The notes: generated by a model from the letters alone, not told the origin. 64,000 nucleotides of DNA from Solanum dulcamara (GCF_947179165.1 NC_077247.1:12475501-12539500), one strand, 5' to 3'. Shown: positions 11,037 through 23,559, counted from the stretch's first letter. Program-made: numbers and translations.

Positions 11037-13664
11037 CTTAGATTGGAATAACCCTGTGAAATACTTAGTTTAGGTAATGGGCCTCATTTATGTTATTTTT
11101 TTTTATCATTATTACCATTTTTAGGATTTATATTTATGGTCTTAGGCTAGGTTTGAGCCTTATATGCTTTATTACATGATGTACCACCCTTATAGGTAGG
11201 CGTAACTTTCGGTAGGGTTTGTTGTGGATAGTATACTTTTATCGTAGTGCGTGAGACCTCTGTAGCTCATCGTAGCCATAGGTTTGGCTTAGTTGTGCGT
11301 GTTGGTAGGTGAGATTGCATATTTTGGAGTAAGGCATGATCTTAGTAATTCTTTCTCCCCCTATCTGATTTTTTTATTGATAGGTTTATGATGCCATTAT
11401 ATCTATTGTCTATTATTGGGCTCGAGGTAGTATTCGAGGAGTGATTGTATCCCAGGTTAGTTTCTTTGCATTGATAGTATGGTATGACTTGATATTACTT
11501 TTCATACTGCATGTGTCTTATTTGGATGTTGGTATGACATGCTTGCATTGATCGAGCATTTTCACATGTTGTGTGGTACAATCCCAATTTTTTATGGGTT
11601 TTCACTACTAGTTTTAGTAGGCTTTCCCACACTTTTACTATTTTTAAACAGGTTTTAATTAGAATTGTACCACTTGGATCATTTGGACACTGATTTTGAG
11701 ACTTGTAAGGCATCGAGGACGTGCTTCTTTTTATATTGACAGTTTCAGAGGAATTAAGGATGCACTAAGTTTTTATTTATTTCTAGCATGGAGACTCTCT
11801 TTCTATTATATTGGCTACATTTGGGATGCCTTTAGCCTGTATTTGACTATCCGATGCAATGTCTCCCTTTTCTATATCGACTTGGATGATCACTCTTTGG
11901 TACTACTATGGGGATGATATATGTTGATGTAGGACCTGGTTTGGGTCCAGACAATGTATACAGACTTCTCGCATCCCCTATGGGCCCCTCTAGCTAGTGT
12001 ACCACTAACTAGAACCCGTCTCCTCCACTTGTTGTTATTGATCTTGAGTGCCACCGATGATGTCACTGGTATTTACTACATATTTGAATTCATAAGCATC
12101 GCCTATCACCAGTATATTTGTTTGCTATTTCATCCCCCAATTTTATGGGGGTAGGGGTATATTTGTAATTATTTGTACCTTTCGGGGGTATGGGAGACCG
12201 ATCGATTATTATTTGATTATCCTTGTACTTTTCTTATTTTGTAATTGTAGTTGGTCTATAGGGTGTCTTAGTTCAGATTTCTTGTTGGAACTCTTGGTTA
12301 GGTTGAGTTGGATTAGTCTTTAGGTGGCTGTGTGACATCTAGGATGTGCTCAGTTTTTATTGATATATGACGTGGCATCACCCTTCAACCATATTGGCTA
12401 CATCTGGGTTGCCTTTTGCTTGTATTTGACTATTCAGCGCGGCATGGCCCTTTTCTACATCTGCTTGGTTATTCATTCTTTGGTATCTTTTCAAGGATTA
12501 TATATGTTTATGTAAGACCTGGTTTGGGCCTAGGTAGTATATACAGACTTTCCACATCCCGTATAGGTCCTTTTGGATTGTGCACCATTAACTAGATGAG
12601 AGAGCTGCATGGGTCCCACTTGGCAGGCCAAAGACTAGGGTGGATCTATACACTTATGGTTGTTGATATTGAGAGCCACCAATCATGTCATTGGTTATAA
12701 CTACATACCTTCATTCATTAGCATCGCCTATCACCGGTAGACTTATTTGTTGTTTAGTCCCCTGATTTTATCTGGGCTGAGGGTATATTTTTAATTATTT
12801 GTACCTTTTGGGTGTATGGGTATTTGATTGATTATTATTTGATCATCCTTGTACTTATCTTATATTGGGATTGTAGTTTGTCTACAAGGTGTCTTAGTCT
12901 GGATTTGTTATTGGTAGTCTCGGTTAGGTTAAGTTGGATTAGTTCTTAGGTGGCTATGTGATCAACGGTGACAGTTAGTAGTCCATTCTTGATTAGTTGA
13001 CTCCTATGGTGCCTTGTTACTGTAAATAGGTTGTTGTCTTGCACTTTTAACTGCATTTCTTGACTCTTTATTCTTTTCTATATGTAACCTATCTCTTCGT
13101 ATTTCCTGTACTATCATTTGTTAGCCACTGATTAGTTACTTGTGTTGTATTTACCTGATTATATATTATCTATACTTGCTTTATCTGTAGAGCTCAGCTG
13201 TCCTATGACTACTGAGTACCATTCGTTTGGCACTCATACTATACTTCTGCCCCCTTGCAAATCATAGTATGAGTTACTGCTGTTGATTTGGACTGGTGCG
13301 GAGAAACTTTTGATTATTCGGATATTTAATGAGCTCGTGGCGTTCAGAGTTTCCATTTTCCATATGTTTTTGGTCTAGGAATAGTATTTACTTAGTTTCG
13401 AAGAAATTCTATACTTACGTTGTATTTATAAAAGCTTTGTACTCCTATTTTGATTAAATACTCGACTACTGGCAGAGGCCAGATCTTGAGGTGGTTTCTT
13501 ATGTATTATTTCTGTTGTTCTCATTACTATTCATTTTTTGCTTTATTTGTTCATTTTATGCTTGACAGCTCGTTGTTGGTTCTAGGCTAAGGGTTAAGGC
13601 TTAGGCTTACCTGCTGGTGGGTGGTAGCAGCTTCTATCATGACCTAAGAAATCGGGTCGTGACA
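11037..13664 (+). repeat. B-family LTR, 3' portion only
   Basis: The stretch aligns by eye with the right-hand two thirds of the LTR at 47612-51561, for example the block at 11140-11290 with 49680-49810. It ends AATCGGGTCGTGACA at 13664, the same end as at 51561. About 2 kb of the LTR start is missing; the break coincides with the end of the A LTR at 11036, so the A LTR probably inserted here. The chance frames 11696-11917 and 11954-12154 have no family signature. Confidence 0.8.
11711..12961 (+). repeat. Tandem duplication of about 625 bp within the B LTR
   Basis: Unit 1 is about 11711-12335 and unit 2 about 12336-12961. Both begin CATCNAGGANGTGCT and both end near TTAGGTGGCTNTGTGA. The other B LTRs in the window have a single copy. 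The copies are clearly diverged, and unit 1 lacks a stretch of about 44 bp present in unit 2. Confidence 0.82.
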
Positions 13665-14515
13665 ATTTATAAGATTATAATCTATATTATCAATGAATAA
13701 CCAATTCAACAACTTGCATGCTAAATCTAGCATGCAAATCTTACAAGCAACACTTAATTTCATCAAGACAACAACAACTATGTCCAAAGACTAATCAACA
13801 TGCAATACAATTCACATTACATATTAGCAACTTAGCAAAGTCTAACTGCAAGTAAATCGTGACCTACACCATAACATTCAACCCATTCACTAACTGATTT
13901 CCAACACTCTATTAGCTGTATTGCAAGGCCATCTTTCTTTCTTACTTCAAGGATTACGACAACTAGTATTCTTATGACACTCTTATGTTTACCTACTTAT
14001 AGAATGAAGATCAAATAAATAATTTATTCATTATCATAATTATTATCAACACAACATCATTAACACTACCAGTGAGTTCAACACATCTACCAATTCCTAT
14101 TAGCCCTCAATTAATTCTAGTCCTTGAACCCTATAAATTTTCAAATTGTCTCATTAAATGATACCATCCCAAGTTAATTCATAGAACCCACAGAAATAAC
14201 ATCAATAACAATAAAAAATACTCAGCTTAGGCTATTTTTAAGGTCAACACTTGAATTTCCTTGACCGTACGCCTGTTAGGTTATCCCTATCAACCCCACG
14301 ATGTAGAATATGTCACTAATCGAGTGTAAAGATGATAAATCATAACCTACCTCGAAGATGAGTTTCTAAGCCAAGTTTTATGAAGTTCTACTCTCGTTTG
14401 ATGGCCTAGTGACTTGGTGAAGGAATCCACAGGAAGGTTTTGGGTGGACTTAAAAGGGATATTCTTCCTTATCCATCCTCTTGAGCTCTTTCCCCCCAAA
14501 ATATACCCTAGTAGG
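13665..14515. other. Unassigned repeat-like remnant, probably LTR G
   Basis: No gene or clear motif is visible in this 851 bp AT-rich stretch. It lies between the end of a B LTR and the start of element A2. The phrase CTACCTCGAAGATGAG near 14350 resembles LTR material of the same general type. I infer that it belongs with the pieces 27057-27103 and 31820-32020, which end in TTGTTACA, as one old minus-strand LTR. The frame 14414-14599 is treated as chance. Confidence 0.4.
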
Positions 14516-16953
14516 TATCACAACCTCAGCCTAGGGCATAGGTGTGAAATGGCGAATGAAGCACCTATAGGTACCTCACCCAAGCTTCTTAGCAATTAGT
14601 AAGATTTTCATCGGTAATGATAATCAAATAAGCAGAAATATAAGGGATAACAGGACTAAGGAATTTCGCATAAACATCAAACATTTGGTCCAACAATACC
14701 TTCTACATTTAAGACTTGGCGGGGGATAAGACATGTCCCTAGCTCACCCTCAAGATATAAGTCAAAAGTACCAAAAGTAACTCAATATTCTATACAAAGT
14801 ATAAGCTATAAAGATAGGGATGTTGTTTCTGAAACATGGGAACTCACCAACTAATAATAGCCTTCAACGACAAACCTAGCCACGGGGAGGGGAGTGTGGA
14901 GCAATACCGGTCCCTATATGGTGATATCATGTAGGCAAAGGTATGCGTTAGTACTTTGAATATACCAAGTATGTGAGTATGATATACAATGAAGAACATA
15001 AACGAAATTTATAAGCAATATGCATAAGAGAATGCATGAATGAGAAATCACCATATGAAACCTTAAAACATTCATTTTGTGCGAAGATGTTCATAATCGA
15101 CATTTAAGACCATGTGAGTTATTGCATGAAATCCAACATAACCCCCTATGTTGGCATGAGGAGACTACTTGCCGGATAGAACTCCGTCAACTTTAATTAT
15201 TTCTTTAACTTTAACATTAATGGCTAATCTTGGCTCCACTAGCCTAAATAACCTACAAGGGCTCCTATGTTGGCGCATAGTTAATGCAATATGAGACTTT
15301 ACTTAAATACCCCTTAGGTCGAGTCCCCATCTACATGCTACATTCGGTGCTAGGTCAATTCCATGGAATAAAATTTAGATATCATATTAACATAAGCAAT
15401 TATATAACTTTAGACATCAAAACATCATTCGGTGGAATAGCTCATTAAAACATTTCAGTTGATTCAAAATGTGAGAATTGTCCTTTCATATAGAATCCTT
15501 TCTTTGGCAAGAAAGCTCTTTCATCATCATTCAATCATTTCATAAAACTCTCTTAAATATAGGCATTTAATTCATAAACTTTTGTTTGAAGTCAAGACCT
15601 TCATTTCAAAAATAGGAAACTAGGTGGATTCATTTCATAAAAACCTTCAAATGCATTTAAAGAATTATTGCATGCATGAGAGTGATGGAGATGCATCAAA
15701 ATTCATATCTTAAAACAACACACCATTTACACTTTAAAACCACTTTCAAGCCTTCATTTAGGCACCTTAACAAATCATTCATTTCATAAAATTGAGAGTC
15801 AATATACATCAATGTAAGTAAATAAACTTCAAATGTATGATAATCTATGCATTTAGAGTCATTATGTAAAAGCCCATACAAATTCATTATTTAGAATTTG
15901 AAATATTAAGTTGAGAAACATTTGGGATCCATGGGTGGAAGAACTCATGGATGAAACCCACATACCTTGGGGGAACAAAATCCCTATGAAAGCTTTGAAA
16001 AGGAAAGGAGACTTTAAATGTATGATAATCTATGCACTTAGAGTCATTATGTAAAAGCCCATACAAATTCATTATTTAGAATTTGAAATATTAAGTTGAG
16101 AAACATTTGGGATACATGGGTGGAAGAACTCATGGATGAAATCCACATACCTTGGGAGAACAAAATCCCTATGAAAGCTTTGAAAAGGAAAGGAGACTTA
16201 AAGATGCCTTGGAAGGTAACCCTAACTTGCCTTGAACTTCTTGGGAGAGTTTGAGAACAAAGGATTTGTGGGTTTTCAGTCTAAGTGTGAATAATGAGGT
16301 CCTTGAAGGGTTTATGGTCTTTAGATGAGAGAACTTGGACCTCAAAACGACTCTATTTTGATTTAAAATGCAGGAAAAAACCTAAATGCCCATTTAAAAA
16401 TATGGTCAGAATAGACTTCACGGGGACCCTTCATAGTCCATGGTGCTCACTACGGCCTATGGTCGTGTCCCGTGGTAAGGGACTTTGAAAATATTTTGGA
16501 AAATCCTATAGGGGTAAGTCTTTGTAGTTTCACCAAGGAACCTCTTCACGGTCTGTAAAGGGCACGACGGGCCGTGAAAGGTGGCCGTGGTGTAGGTTCT
16601 GAAGGAGGCCTGCAGAGTGACCACTATGGGCAAACACCATGCTCCGTGGAGGATTCCACAATACGTGAAGCTCTTCTGTGGACCTTGCCTTGGGAAAGTT
16701 CTTGAGGGCCTTGGGGAGGGGTTACCATAGAAGGCTTCACGGCCTGTGGTGCTCACCATGGTCCATGGTCATCCATCGTGGTTCCTTCCTTACAAGTATG
16801 AGTCTATGAATCTCTATCACGGTTGCTCGCCACGGTCAGTGGTGCTTAGAACGGCCAGTAATAGCTTTCGTGGTCAACTCCTGGTGCCAGTTTTTGTAAT
16901 TTTTTGAGTTTTCATCCTTGGTTTAGGACCTTCCATACTTCCAGGGTCTTACA
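14516..16953 (-). repeat. 3' LTR of element A2
   Basis: It starts TATCACAACC (TG mutated to TA) and ends CAGGGTCTTACA at 16953, next to the polypurine tract. It is 2438 bp against 2195 bp for the partner LTR; 185 bp of the excess is the tandem duplication at 15831-16200. U3, at about 16430-16880, is rich in CCACGG/CCGTGG dyads. Confidence 0.88.
15831..16200. repeat. 185 bp tandem duplication within the A2 3' LTR
   Basis: Units 15831-16015 and 16016-16200 differ at only a handful of bases. The partner LTR at 24862-27056 has one copy (around 26110-26300), so the duplication arose after insertion or in this LTR alone. The twin frames at 15696-15887 and 15887-16072 both begin MNLYGLLHNDSKC only because of this duplication. 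Confidence 0.9.
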
Positions 16954-16970
16954 ATATCTCCCCTTTTGGA
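16954..16970 (-). other. Polypurine tract of element A2
   Basis: Read on the minus strand the tract is TCCAAAAGGGGAGATAT, immediately before the TGTAAGACC start of the 3' LTR. This is the expected plus-strand DNA primer. Confidence 0.8.
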
Positions 16971-17159
16971 ACATTCGTACTCGACTAAGAATCATTAGCA
17001 TAAAAAAGACATGGCACGAGGACTAGCTACCCAACATAAATACAATGACACTTGGTATGCATAAAACATGAAATTTTTAAACTTTAGTATAAAACATAAC
17101 TTTAAAATCCAACTTCATGAATATACATGCATATGAAGACTTGGAAAACTTGAAACATA

Positions 17160-18450
17160 AGAGTCTTAAATACTTGAGAATGAATGATTTAGTACCTTCG
17201 GATTGAGTAGAACAAAAGAGATGAGGGTAACATTTCATCATATCCACTTCTGCTTCCTATGTAGCACTTTCAACTTGTTGATTCCTCTAAAGGACTTTAA
17301 CGGATGAAACTTCTTTGTTCCTCAATCTCCTCACTTTCCAGTCCAAAATATCGATCAGAACCTCTTCATAGGTCAAATTCCCTTCAACATTTACTATCTC
17401 CAAAGGCACTAATCACCCACACATTTTCTCAACATGGACACATGAAACACCAGATGAACCATGGCCATTTACGAAGGTAATTTCAACTCATAAGCAACTT
17501 TTCCAACATGTTTCAAGATCATATAAGGCCCTACACTTAATTTCCCTTTCTTACCAAACCGAACCACACCCTTCATGGGTGAAACCTTCAAATACACCTA
17601 ATCATCTACATTAAACTCAAGATCAATTCTCTTAGTATTAGAATATGACTTTTGATGTCTTTGGGCCATCTTCAACCTTTCTCTAATCACTCTCACCTTC
17701 TTTAAATCATCTTGCACCAAATTAGGGACCAACAAGGTCATATCACCTACCTCAAACCAACCAACCAAAGACCTACATCATCTCTCATAAAAGCCTCAAA
17801 CGGCGTCATCTTGATGCTTGAGTGGTAGCTATTATTATAAGCAAACTAGATGAGTGGTAGATGATCATACCAAATCCCTTTGATCTCCAACAGAAAAGCC
17901 CTTAACATATATTCTAGTGTTTGAATTATACTTTTGGCTTGTCCATTTATTTGAGGATCGAATGCAGTGCTCAACTTTACCTTAGTAGCAAGGACCCCTT
18001 GAAATGGCCTCCAAAAGTGAGAAGTAAATTGGGTACCATGATCTTAAATAATGGACAACGACATACTATGCAACCTCACCATCTCCTGAATATACAATTT
18101 GGCATAGTCTTCGGCACTATAGTAAGTCTTAATCGGTAGGAAGTGAGCTGACTTAGTCATTCTATCAATAATTACCTAAATAGAATCATGACGCTTTTAG
18201 GTATGAGGCAAACCCACTACAAAATTCATCTTCACATCTTTCCACTCCTAAGTGGGGATTTTAATATCTTGGGCAAGGCCACCCGACCTTTGATGTTCGT
18301 CTTTCACTTGTTGGCAATTTAGACATTTAGACATGAACCTTGCTATGTCTTTTTTCATGCCACCCCATCAATAGAACTCTTTTAAGTCTAGGTATATTTT
18401 TGTCGAACAGGGATGAATAATTATAAGCCTCTTTCAAGATCAAACTCCTT
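17160..18450 (-). pseudogene. Integrase with chromodomain-like tail, element A2 (inactive)
   Basis: The integrase inserts the DNA copy into the genome. On the minus strand the N-terminal zinc-binding part ends in CLNCQQVK (about 18310-18350). In the catalytic core, NFVVGLP has Asn where the first catalytic Asp is expected (codon 18224-18226). The second Asp is intact in DHGTQFTSHFW (codon 18041-18043) but is preceded by TAA. The catalytic Glu is Lys in NGQAKSIIQTLE (codon 17933-17935). The C-terminal tail at 17181-17360 reads NKEVSSVKVL, then stops at 17287-17289 and 17267-17269 where Trp is expected, then EAEVDM; this resembles the chromodomain of chromoviruses. Two lost catalytic residues and many stops make it dead. 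Confidence 0.85.
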
Positions 18451-18656
18451 AAGCCAACCACTTCCGTAACACATAACCGACCTTGGTAATAACACCCCAT
18501 CACCCCCTTGTAAAAGACCTCTACTTTCTTTTCCTTCACCAACTTCTTTAACTCAACAAATATTGGGTCAAGGTCTTGTTTTGACTTGACATTCACCACC
18601 AAGGAGGATTCGGACCCATTTTGAACAACCATACCACCATTATCAGTATCACACAA

Positions 18657-19276
18657 CTATACCCCTAATCTAGCCAACCGGTGAACATCTTTCACCAACT
18701 CTCTCTTCCCTTCATCAAAATAGGCCACATTCCCTATAGACCCTCTACTAAGTTCATTGACTACCACATTAGCCTTACCCAGGTTATAATTCACATTCAT
18801 GTCATAATCCTTGAGGAGTTCTAGCCATCTCCTTTGCATTAGGTTTAGGTCCCTTTGGGTGAATACATATTGGAGACTTTTATGATTGGTTTACACATCC
18901 ACATGTACCCCATAGAGGTAGTGCTACCAAATCTTTAAAGAGAAAACAACGACCGCCAATTCAAGATCATGTTAGGGTAGTTACGTTCATGCACTTTCAA
19001 TTGCCTATAATCATAGGCTATAACCTTACCATTTTGCATCAAGACACCCCCCGAAACCAATATTTAAAGCATCACAATAAATCAAAAACCCTTCTAATCC
19101 TTTCGGTAAAGTCAAAATAGGAGCGGAGGTAAGTCGATCTTTTAAAGTTTGGAAACTCTTTCAACACTCATCCGTCCACATGAATTTTTCCTTCTTTTGG
19201 GTCAATTTCATCATAGGAGATGAGATGGAAGAGAACCCTTCAACGAACCTTCTATAATACCCGGCCAGACCCAAAA
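18657..19276 (-). pseudogene. RNase H and reverse transcriptase connection remnant, element A2
   Basis: The open piece 18657-18839 reads RRWLELLKDYDMNVNY then GKANVVVNELSRGS, the end of the Ty3/gypsy RNase H domain. The stretch 18840-19130 contains the rest (YASRQLK-like and QYVFTQ-like blocks in broken frames), and 19130-19276 the reverse transcriptase connection. Homology to element F stops at 19276, where the D element begins. RNase H would remove the RNA template. The following frame 18327-18656 (QGRLCV block) leads into the integrase. Confidence 0.82.
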
Positions 19277-19313
19277 CCTGCACGCAGAAAATACCAAAAA
19301 TGCCTCACAGGGC

Positions 19314-19317
<4 letters not shown>

Positions 19318-19354
<37 letters not shown>
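19318..19354. repeat. (TA)n microsatellite
   Basis: About 18 uninterrupted AT dinucleotides in the D-element leader. It produces poly Ile-Tyr frames on both strands that are not proteins. Two imperfect copies of CACAGGGCTTTCAA follow at about 19370-19425. Confidence 0.95.
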
Positions 19355-19359
<5 letters not shown>

Positions 19360-19827
19360 TCATGTCACAGCCGTACAGGGCTTTCAATGTCATCTCATAT
19401 CGCAGCCACACAGGGCTTTCAACGTCAACAATAATATAAAAATACTTGACTTACCTCATATGTCCAACTTCAAACTACATCTGTTGCACTTCCTGTTTGC
19501 CTTCCTTTCAGGTTTCAACTTTAAATTTCAATATTAGTCCAATACCTTACCCAACGGATATCTTCTGTGCCTTTACCTTACTTACCTGCGTGCTTCGTAA
19601 TGTCCCATATCATCAATTACCTCCTTCTGTTGGTATCGTCCTTCTATTAAGATCCAAGGTTAGTATAAGAAATTTTCCTATGACTCGGATCTATAGCACG
19701 ACCTCAGATGTGAAAGAAAAGTAACATCCTAAATGTCCTGTAGCTTCCTGTTTATGGATGTGGCGCGCAACACATCGATAATCAAGACTCTACTATACAC
19801 GATCTGCAGACAATCCAAGGAAGAACT

Positions 19828-19839
19828 GCTCTGATACCA
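19828..19839 (-). other. Primer-binding site of the D element (initiator Met tRNA)
   Basis: Plus strand GCTCTGATACCA is an exact match to the initiator-Met tRNA primer complement, 4 bases from the LTR edge at 19844. Confidence 0.85.
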
Positions 19840-19843
19840 CTTC

Positions 19844-22800
19844 TTTCACGACCAAACCCTGTAGGCCGTGACTGGGGTCCAACCTGGACCCCCCGTATAC
19901 CCAACTATCAGCTGTGGTCAAATTGAACTATAAATAAAACAATATTATATAACAGATCCTTATTAGGCGACAACATTTTCATAAACCTGTAGCCATTTTT
20001 GTTTTTATCACAATATGATAAGGCACGCAAGCCGACAAGGCTGCCATAACATAATCACATATATCATATATCAAGTAGACCCAACTGAATCAAACTGACA
20101 TACACAACCCACATATACATGTCTGCAGACCTCTAAAAATATAAATGACAACATATGGAGGGACAAGGCCCCCGCCAAAACCCCGAATGGACAAGACAAT
20201 GTTATACATTAGTGGACAGGATCAAAACTAGGCCCCGATACAATGGAGCCTCTTCCAGCTGGGCTACATGGAGTCTTACGCTGACGGACTCCCAAAACCT
20301 ATATCTGTACCTGCGGGCATGAACGCAGCCCCCCGAGAAAGAAGGTCATTACGATATATGTACTGAGTATGTAAAACGTAACATAGTACAACTGGAGGTA
20401 TATCCAAAATAGAGAAGCAGGGGAACCAATTATCAAATCAGAAACATGTACCAGTACTCTATGAATCACAAAAACATGCATGCTCAAATTTTCAATATAG
20501 CCGGCCCCGTCAAGGGTCCGGTGAATTATATATGTAGTATCAGTATCAGGCCCCGTGCCATCGCCACCTTATTACAACACATCATCATAGTATTAGTATC
20601 AGGCGCCAGGCCATCATCACCTTATTACAACATATCATATATATACATATGGATGCCGACCCTCTAGTGAGGGACTCGGTGAATAATGCAGTCGGCTATA
20701 TTGAACGAATCTCACAGCCGGTCTGGGACTCGGAGAAGAAGTTTTATAGTATACACGAGTAGAGTAGTGAGAAACAAAACACAGTTTAAATCATTATCTG
20801 AGACTCAATGAAGACATCAAGTGAACCCTCACCTAGGGATCAGGGCAGAAGGTATCTGACGTATACTCTCTAACTGTCATTAAGGACTATGTAAAAAGGA
20901 TTTTTTGGAAATCTTAGACATATACCAATGTGAAATATCTTATAGCAGTCCGAGCATTGGTTATCTTAGAGCCTTTCTTTTTTACAAACAAGAGCTTAGT
21001 CGAATCAATTGTTATACAGTCATATAGAAGACTCGAAGATAGCAGCTTACTACTTTAAAGTTTAATCATTCAAAAGTGAGCAAGGGTCCTGAAGTCATAT
21101 TCAGAACCTGGGAATGGAATTATCCCCAAAGCTCATATCATATCCTTCTTACATCTAAGAGATGCCAAAAGAGAATAGATAGGCTTTACATACCTATACC
21201 AAGAACATACCAAGAGAAGCTTCACATACCTTGTCTGAATTATTCCTTATCCTGTTTGCCTCGCCGTCCTTTGAACCTATTCAACATGAAATTAATATGA
21301 ATATCAACCCCTTTTAACTTTCCATCACCCTAGGTTACACCTTAGTATTAATGGAATCTATTTCCTTAGTCGTTTTCCTCGACTAGTTCTGTTATTTGCT
21401 AAGGCGTCGACGAAAATTGGGCAGCACCTCCCCTATAATGTGCCCTATGCAAATTTACAAATAGGTCCCTAAGACCTACAGCCAACCAACAACAACAACC
21501 TGCAGCAATTCACACCAACAATACACAACATAAACTCCAAACGACTTATTCAAAAATATGATATCACAATAGGGCGTTTAGCCTTTATTTTGTAACGCCT
21601 ATAATTATACGCAATGGGGGGTCATGTGGATTCAAACAGCAGAAACCTAAACCAAATTAGAACATATTTAGTCCCTCAATAACACATCACACCCCGACAG
21701 CAGTAACTTACAAGAACAACGCCTTACTTTGACGACAATTCGACTATAACGACTACAATTTGGATTGTCTTCAACGCCAAGAATTTCTATACTATTTTAG
21801 CGTTTCCACAACACATAAGGTGTATAATACACTCCCTAACAATACCATAAAGTCAAATTTGATAGGACAAACATCATCTTACCCGAATTTGGCCAAAACC
21901 ATCAAAGAGCAACTTGGAACTTCTCCAAACGCGCAGAAATTGAGCGGGCTGTTTGTGTTACTTCTTCTCTGCCACAAATTGAAATTTTAGGTTATTAAAA
22001 ACCAATATACAACTTAGGTACACTTCAAATAATTGATTCACGGAACGAAACCCGGAAGCTTACCCCAAAAGGGCCAAACCCATAGCCCTCTCTCTTGTCT
22101 CCAACGTTTTTCTCTTCTTCTTTCTTCTAAGTTTCCAATTGTAAAGCTGAAGTTTTGGTTCCATGAACATCATAAATCACATATATACATATCCACGTAC
22201 TTAGAGAACACCGTGGACAATTAATTCACGGAAGAAAAGTGAAGAACTTACCTTAATTTCTTAGGAACCATGGCTGCCCCTTTCTCTTCTTCTTCTCCAC
22301 ATTTTTCTCTCTATGTTTTGGGCTGATTTTTGAGTTCCAAATGACTTAAGAGTCATTAAATTACATATATATGGTCGCTTAGTAGGTGACACATGTCATC
22401 CCCTAAGGGTGACACGTGTCAAGCCCTTATTGGGCCATGGATCCACCCTTAGCCTCCAAGGCTGCCACGTGTCCTTGGTGGGGCCCACCCCAAGTAGGTG
22501 GGTCACCTACTTGACCCCAAGCAAGTGGGTCACCTTCTTCCATGTGGAAATTCCCTAGGCTGCCATGTGGCACCTCCTTTTGCTGCCACGTGTCACCTTC
22601 TCCTTTCTCCCGTGAGTTCGTAATCTCGTCTTGTTTTAAGAGTCGATGTAATCCATACTACGTAAGCTTGATATGTACTTAAGTAGATCATGTGTATAAT
22701 ACTTTTAACTTAGTATCTTACGTAGGTAAATTGAGTCCTACGACTCATTTTTTTTAGCCTTCAACTCTTTCCGGATTCTCACGACTCTACTTCCAACCTT

Positions 22801-22928
22801 CCCTCTCACGAGGTACCACATTCTTCTTTCCTTTGAGTTGTTTAATGTGTGTGGATAGTAGGGGTATAATGGATACTTTCAAGAAGATTAGGGATATGTT
22901 TCAAGGTTCAAAAGTGTGGGGTGTAACA
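19844..22928 (-). repeat. LTR of the D element (3085 bp)
   Basis: The plus reading starts TTTCACGACC (from TGTCACGACC) and ends GGGGTGTAACA. It aligns by eye with the D LTR at 33492-36669 at both its start and its middle. It includes two imperfect repeats with AGTATCAGGC at 20542 and 20595, and near its U3 end the G-box cluster at 22411-22592. No coding content is seen. Confidence 0.8.
22411..22592. promoter_or_regulatory. Cluster of three CACGTG G-boxes with a hairpin, U3 of the D LTR
   Basis: CACGTG occurs at 22413-22418 (inside the palindrome GACACGTGTC), 22466-22471 and 22587-22592, with CATGTG variants between. At 22492-22512 arms AAGTAGGTG and CACCTACTT enclose GGT in a perfect inverted repeat. 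It lies 330-520 bp inside the minus-strand LTR start, where an enhancer would be expected. G-boxes bind plant bZIP and bHLH factors and are the core of ABA-response elements. That they regulate this LTR is inference. Confidence 0.55.
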
Positions 22929-23470
22929 AGATCGATACCAAAATCAACTTTCCTTTGGGAGGGATACTTGAAAGGTCACCGGGAAAGATATCGAGAAACT
23001 CATTTACTAGGGAATCGACTCAAGAGGAGGAATTTCAGAGTTGACATCGCTAACCCTCACAATATGGTAAATGCAACCCTTAGCAATCAACTTTTGGGCC
23101 TTAAGACGAGATAAACATACCCTTCACCACCGAATCCTGACCTTCCCATTCAAGAATGGACTCCTTTGGGAATTGAAACTTGACTCGATGATTCCTATAA
23201 TCTATGGAAGCATAAAATGCATCTAAATAATCCATCCCAAATATAACATCAAAATCTACCATGTCAAGTTCTATGAGATCACAAGGGACAACCTTATGCA
23301 AGATGGACACGGGACAACCCTTATAGACTTTGTTTAGACATAATCATCTCGTCAATAGGGGTAGACACCAAATAAGGCTCTACTAACATTTCGGGCAATA
23401 CATCAAACCTATTAGCTAAGAATGGAGTAACAATTGACAAGTTTGCACCCTGGTCTAACAATGCATACAC
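22929..23470 (-). pseudogene. Aspartic protease and linker to reverse transcriptase, element A2
   Basis: The open piece 23101-23310 reads DLIELDMVDFDVIFGMDYL then FYASIDY, the C-terminal half of the Ty3/gypsy protease and the linker before reverse transcriptase. The active-site loop lies at 23444-23455 and reads LLDQGANLS, so the catalytic Asp is kept here, unlike in element F. Positions 22929-23100 contain the start of the linker resumed after the D insertion. Frames are broken between these blocks. Confidence 0.78.
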
Positions 23471-23559
23471 ATAAAAAAAAGACCTTTATCATACTGGTAA
23501 CAATATTTGGTGCTTCCTCAACCTCTTGCCTCCCACACAATGCATAGAAATGGTTGGTA

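Larger units (their letters stand above)
19277..22928 (-). mobile_element. D-family element (5' LTR plus leader), truncated
   Basis: Minus-strand order is LTR 19844-22928, primer site 19828-19839, then about 550 bp of leader to 19277. No gag or pol follows and no second LTR is present. On the left it abuts A2 RNase H/connection sequence (equivalent to position about 190 of element F). On the right it abuts sequence equivalent to about 905 of F. About 700 bp of A2 reverse transcriptase is therefore missing. The base after the LTR begins AGATC, and no AGATC precedes 19277, so this is not a clean insertion. The frames 19220-19537 and 21760-21990 are not conserved. Confidence 0.75.

Noticed and set aside
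15696..16072. Two adjacent, nearly identical short proteins as a gene duplication
   Set aside because: They are chance frames in a 185 bp duplication inside an LTR.
19211..19537. Opposing frames with Tyr-Ile repeats
   Set aside because: They are translations of a (TA)n microsatellite.
19828..19839. tRNA-like sequence as a tRNA gene
   Set aside because: Only the 12-nt primer-complement motif is present, directly beside an LTR; there is no cloverleaf. The same holds at 2824, 24846, 45761 and 58121.
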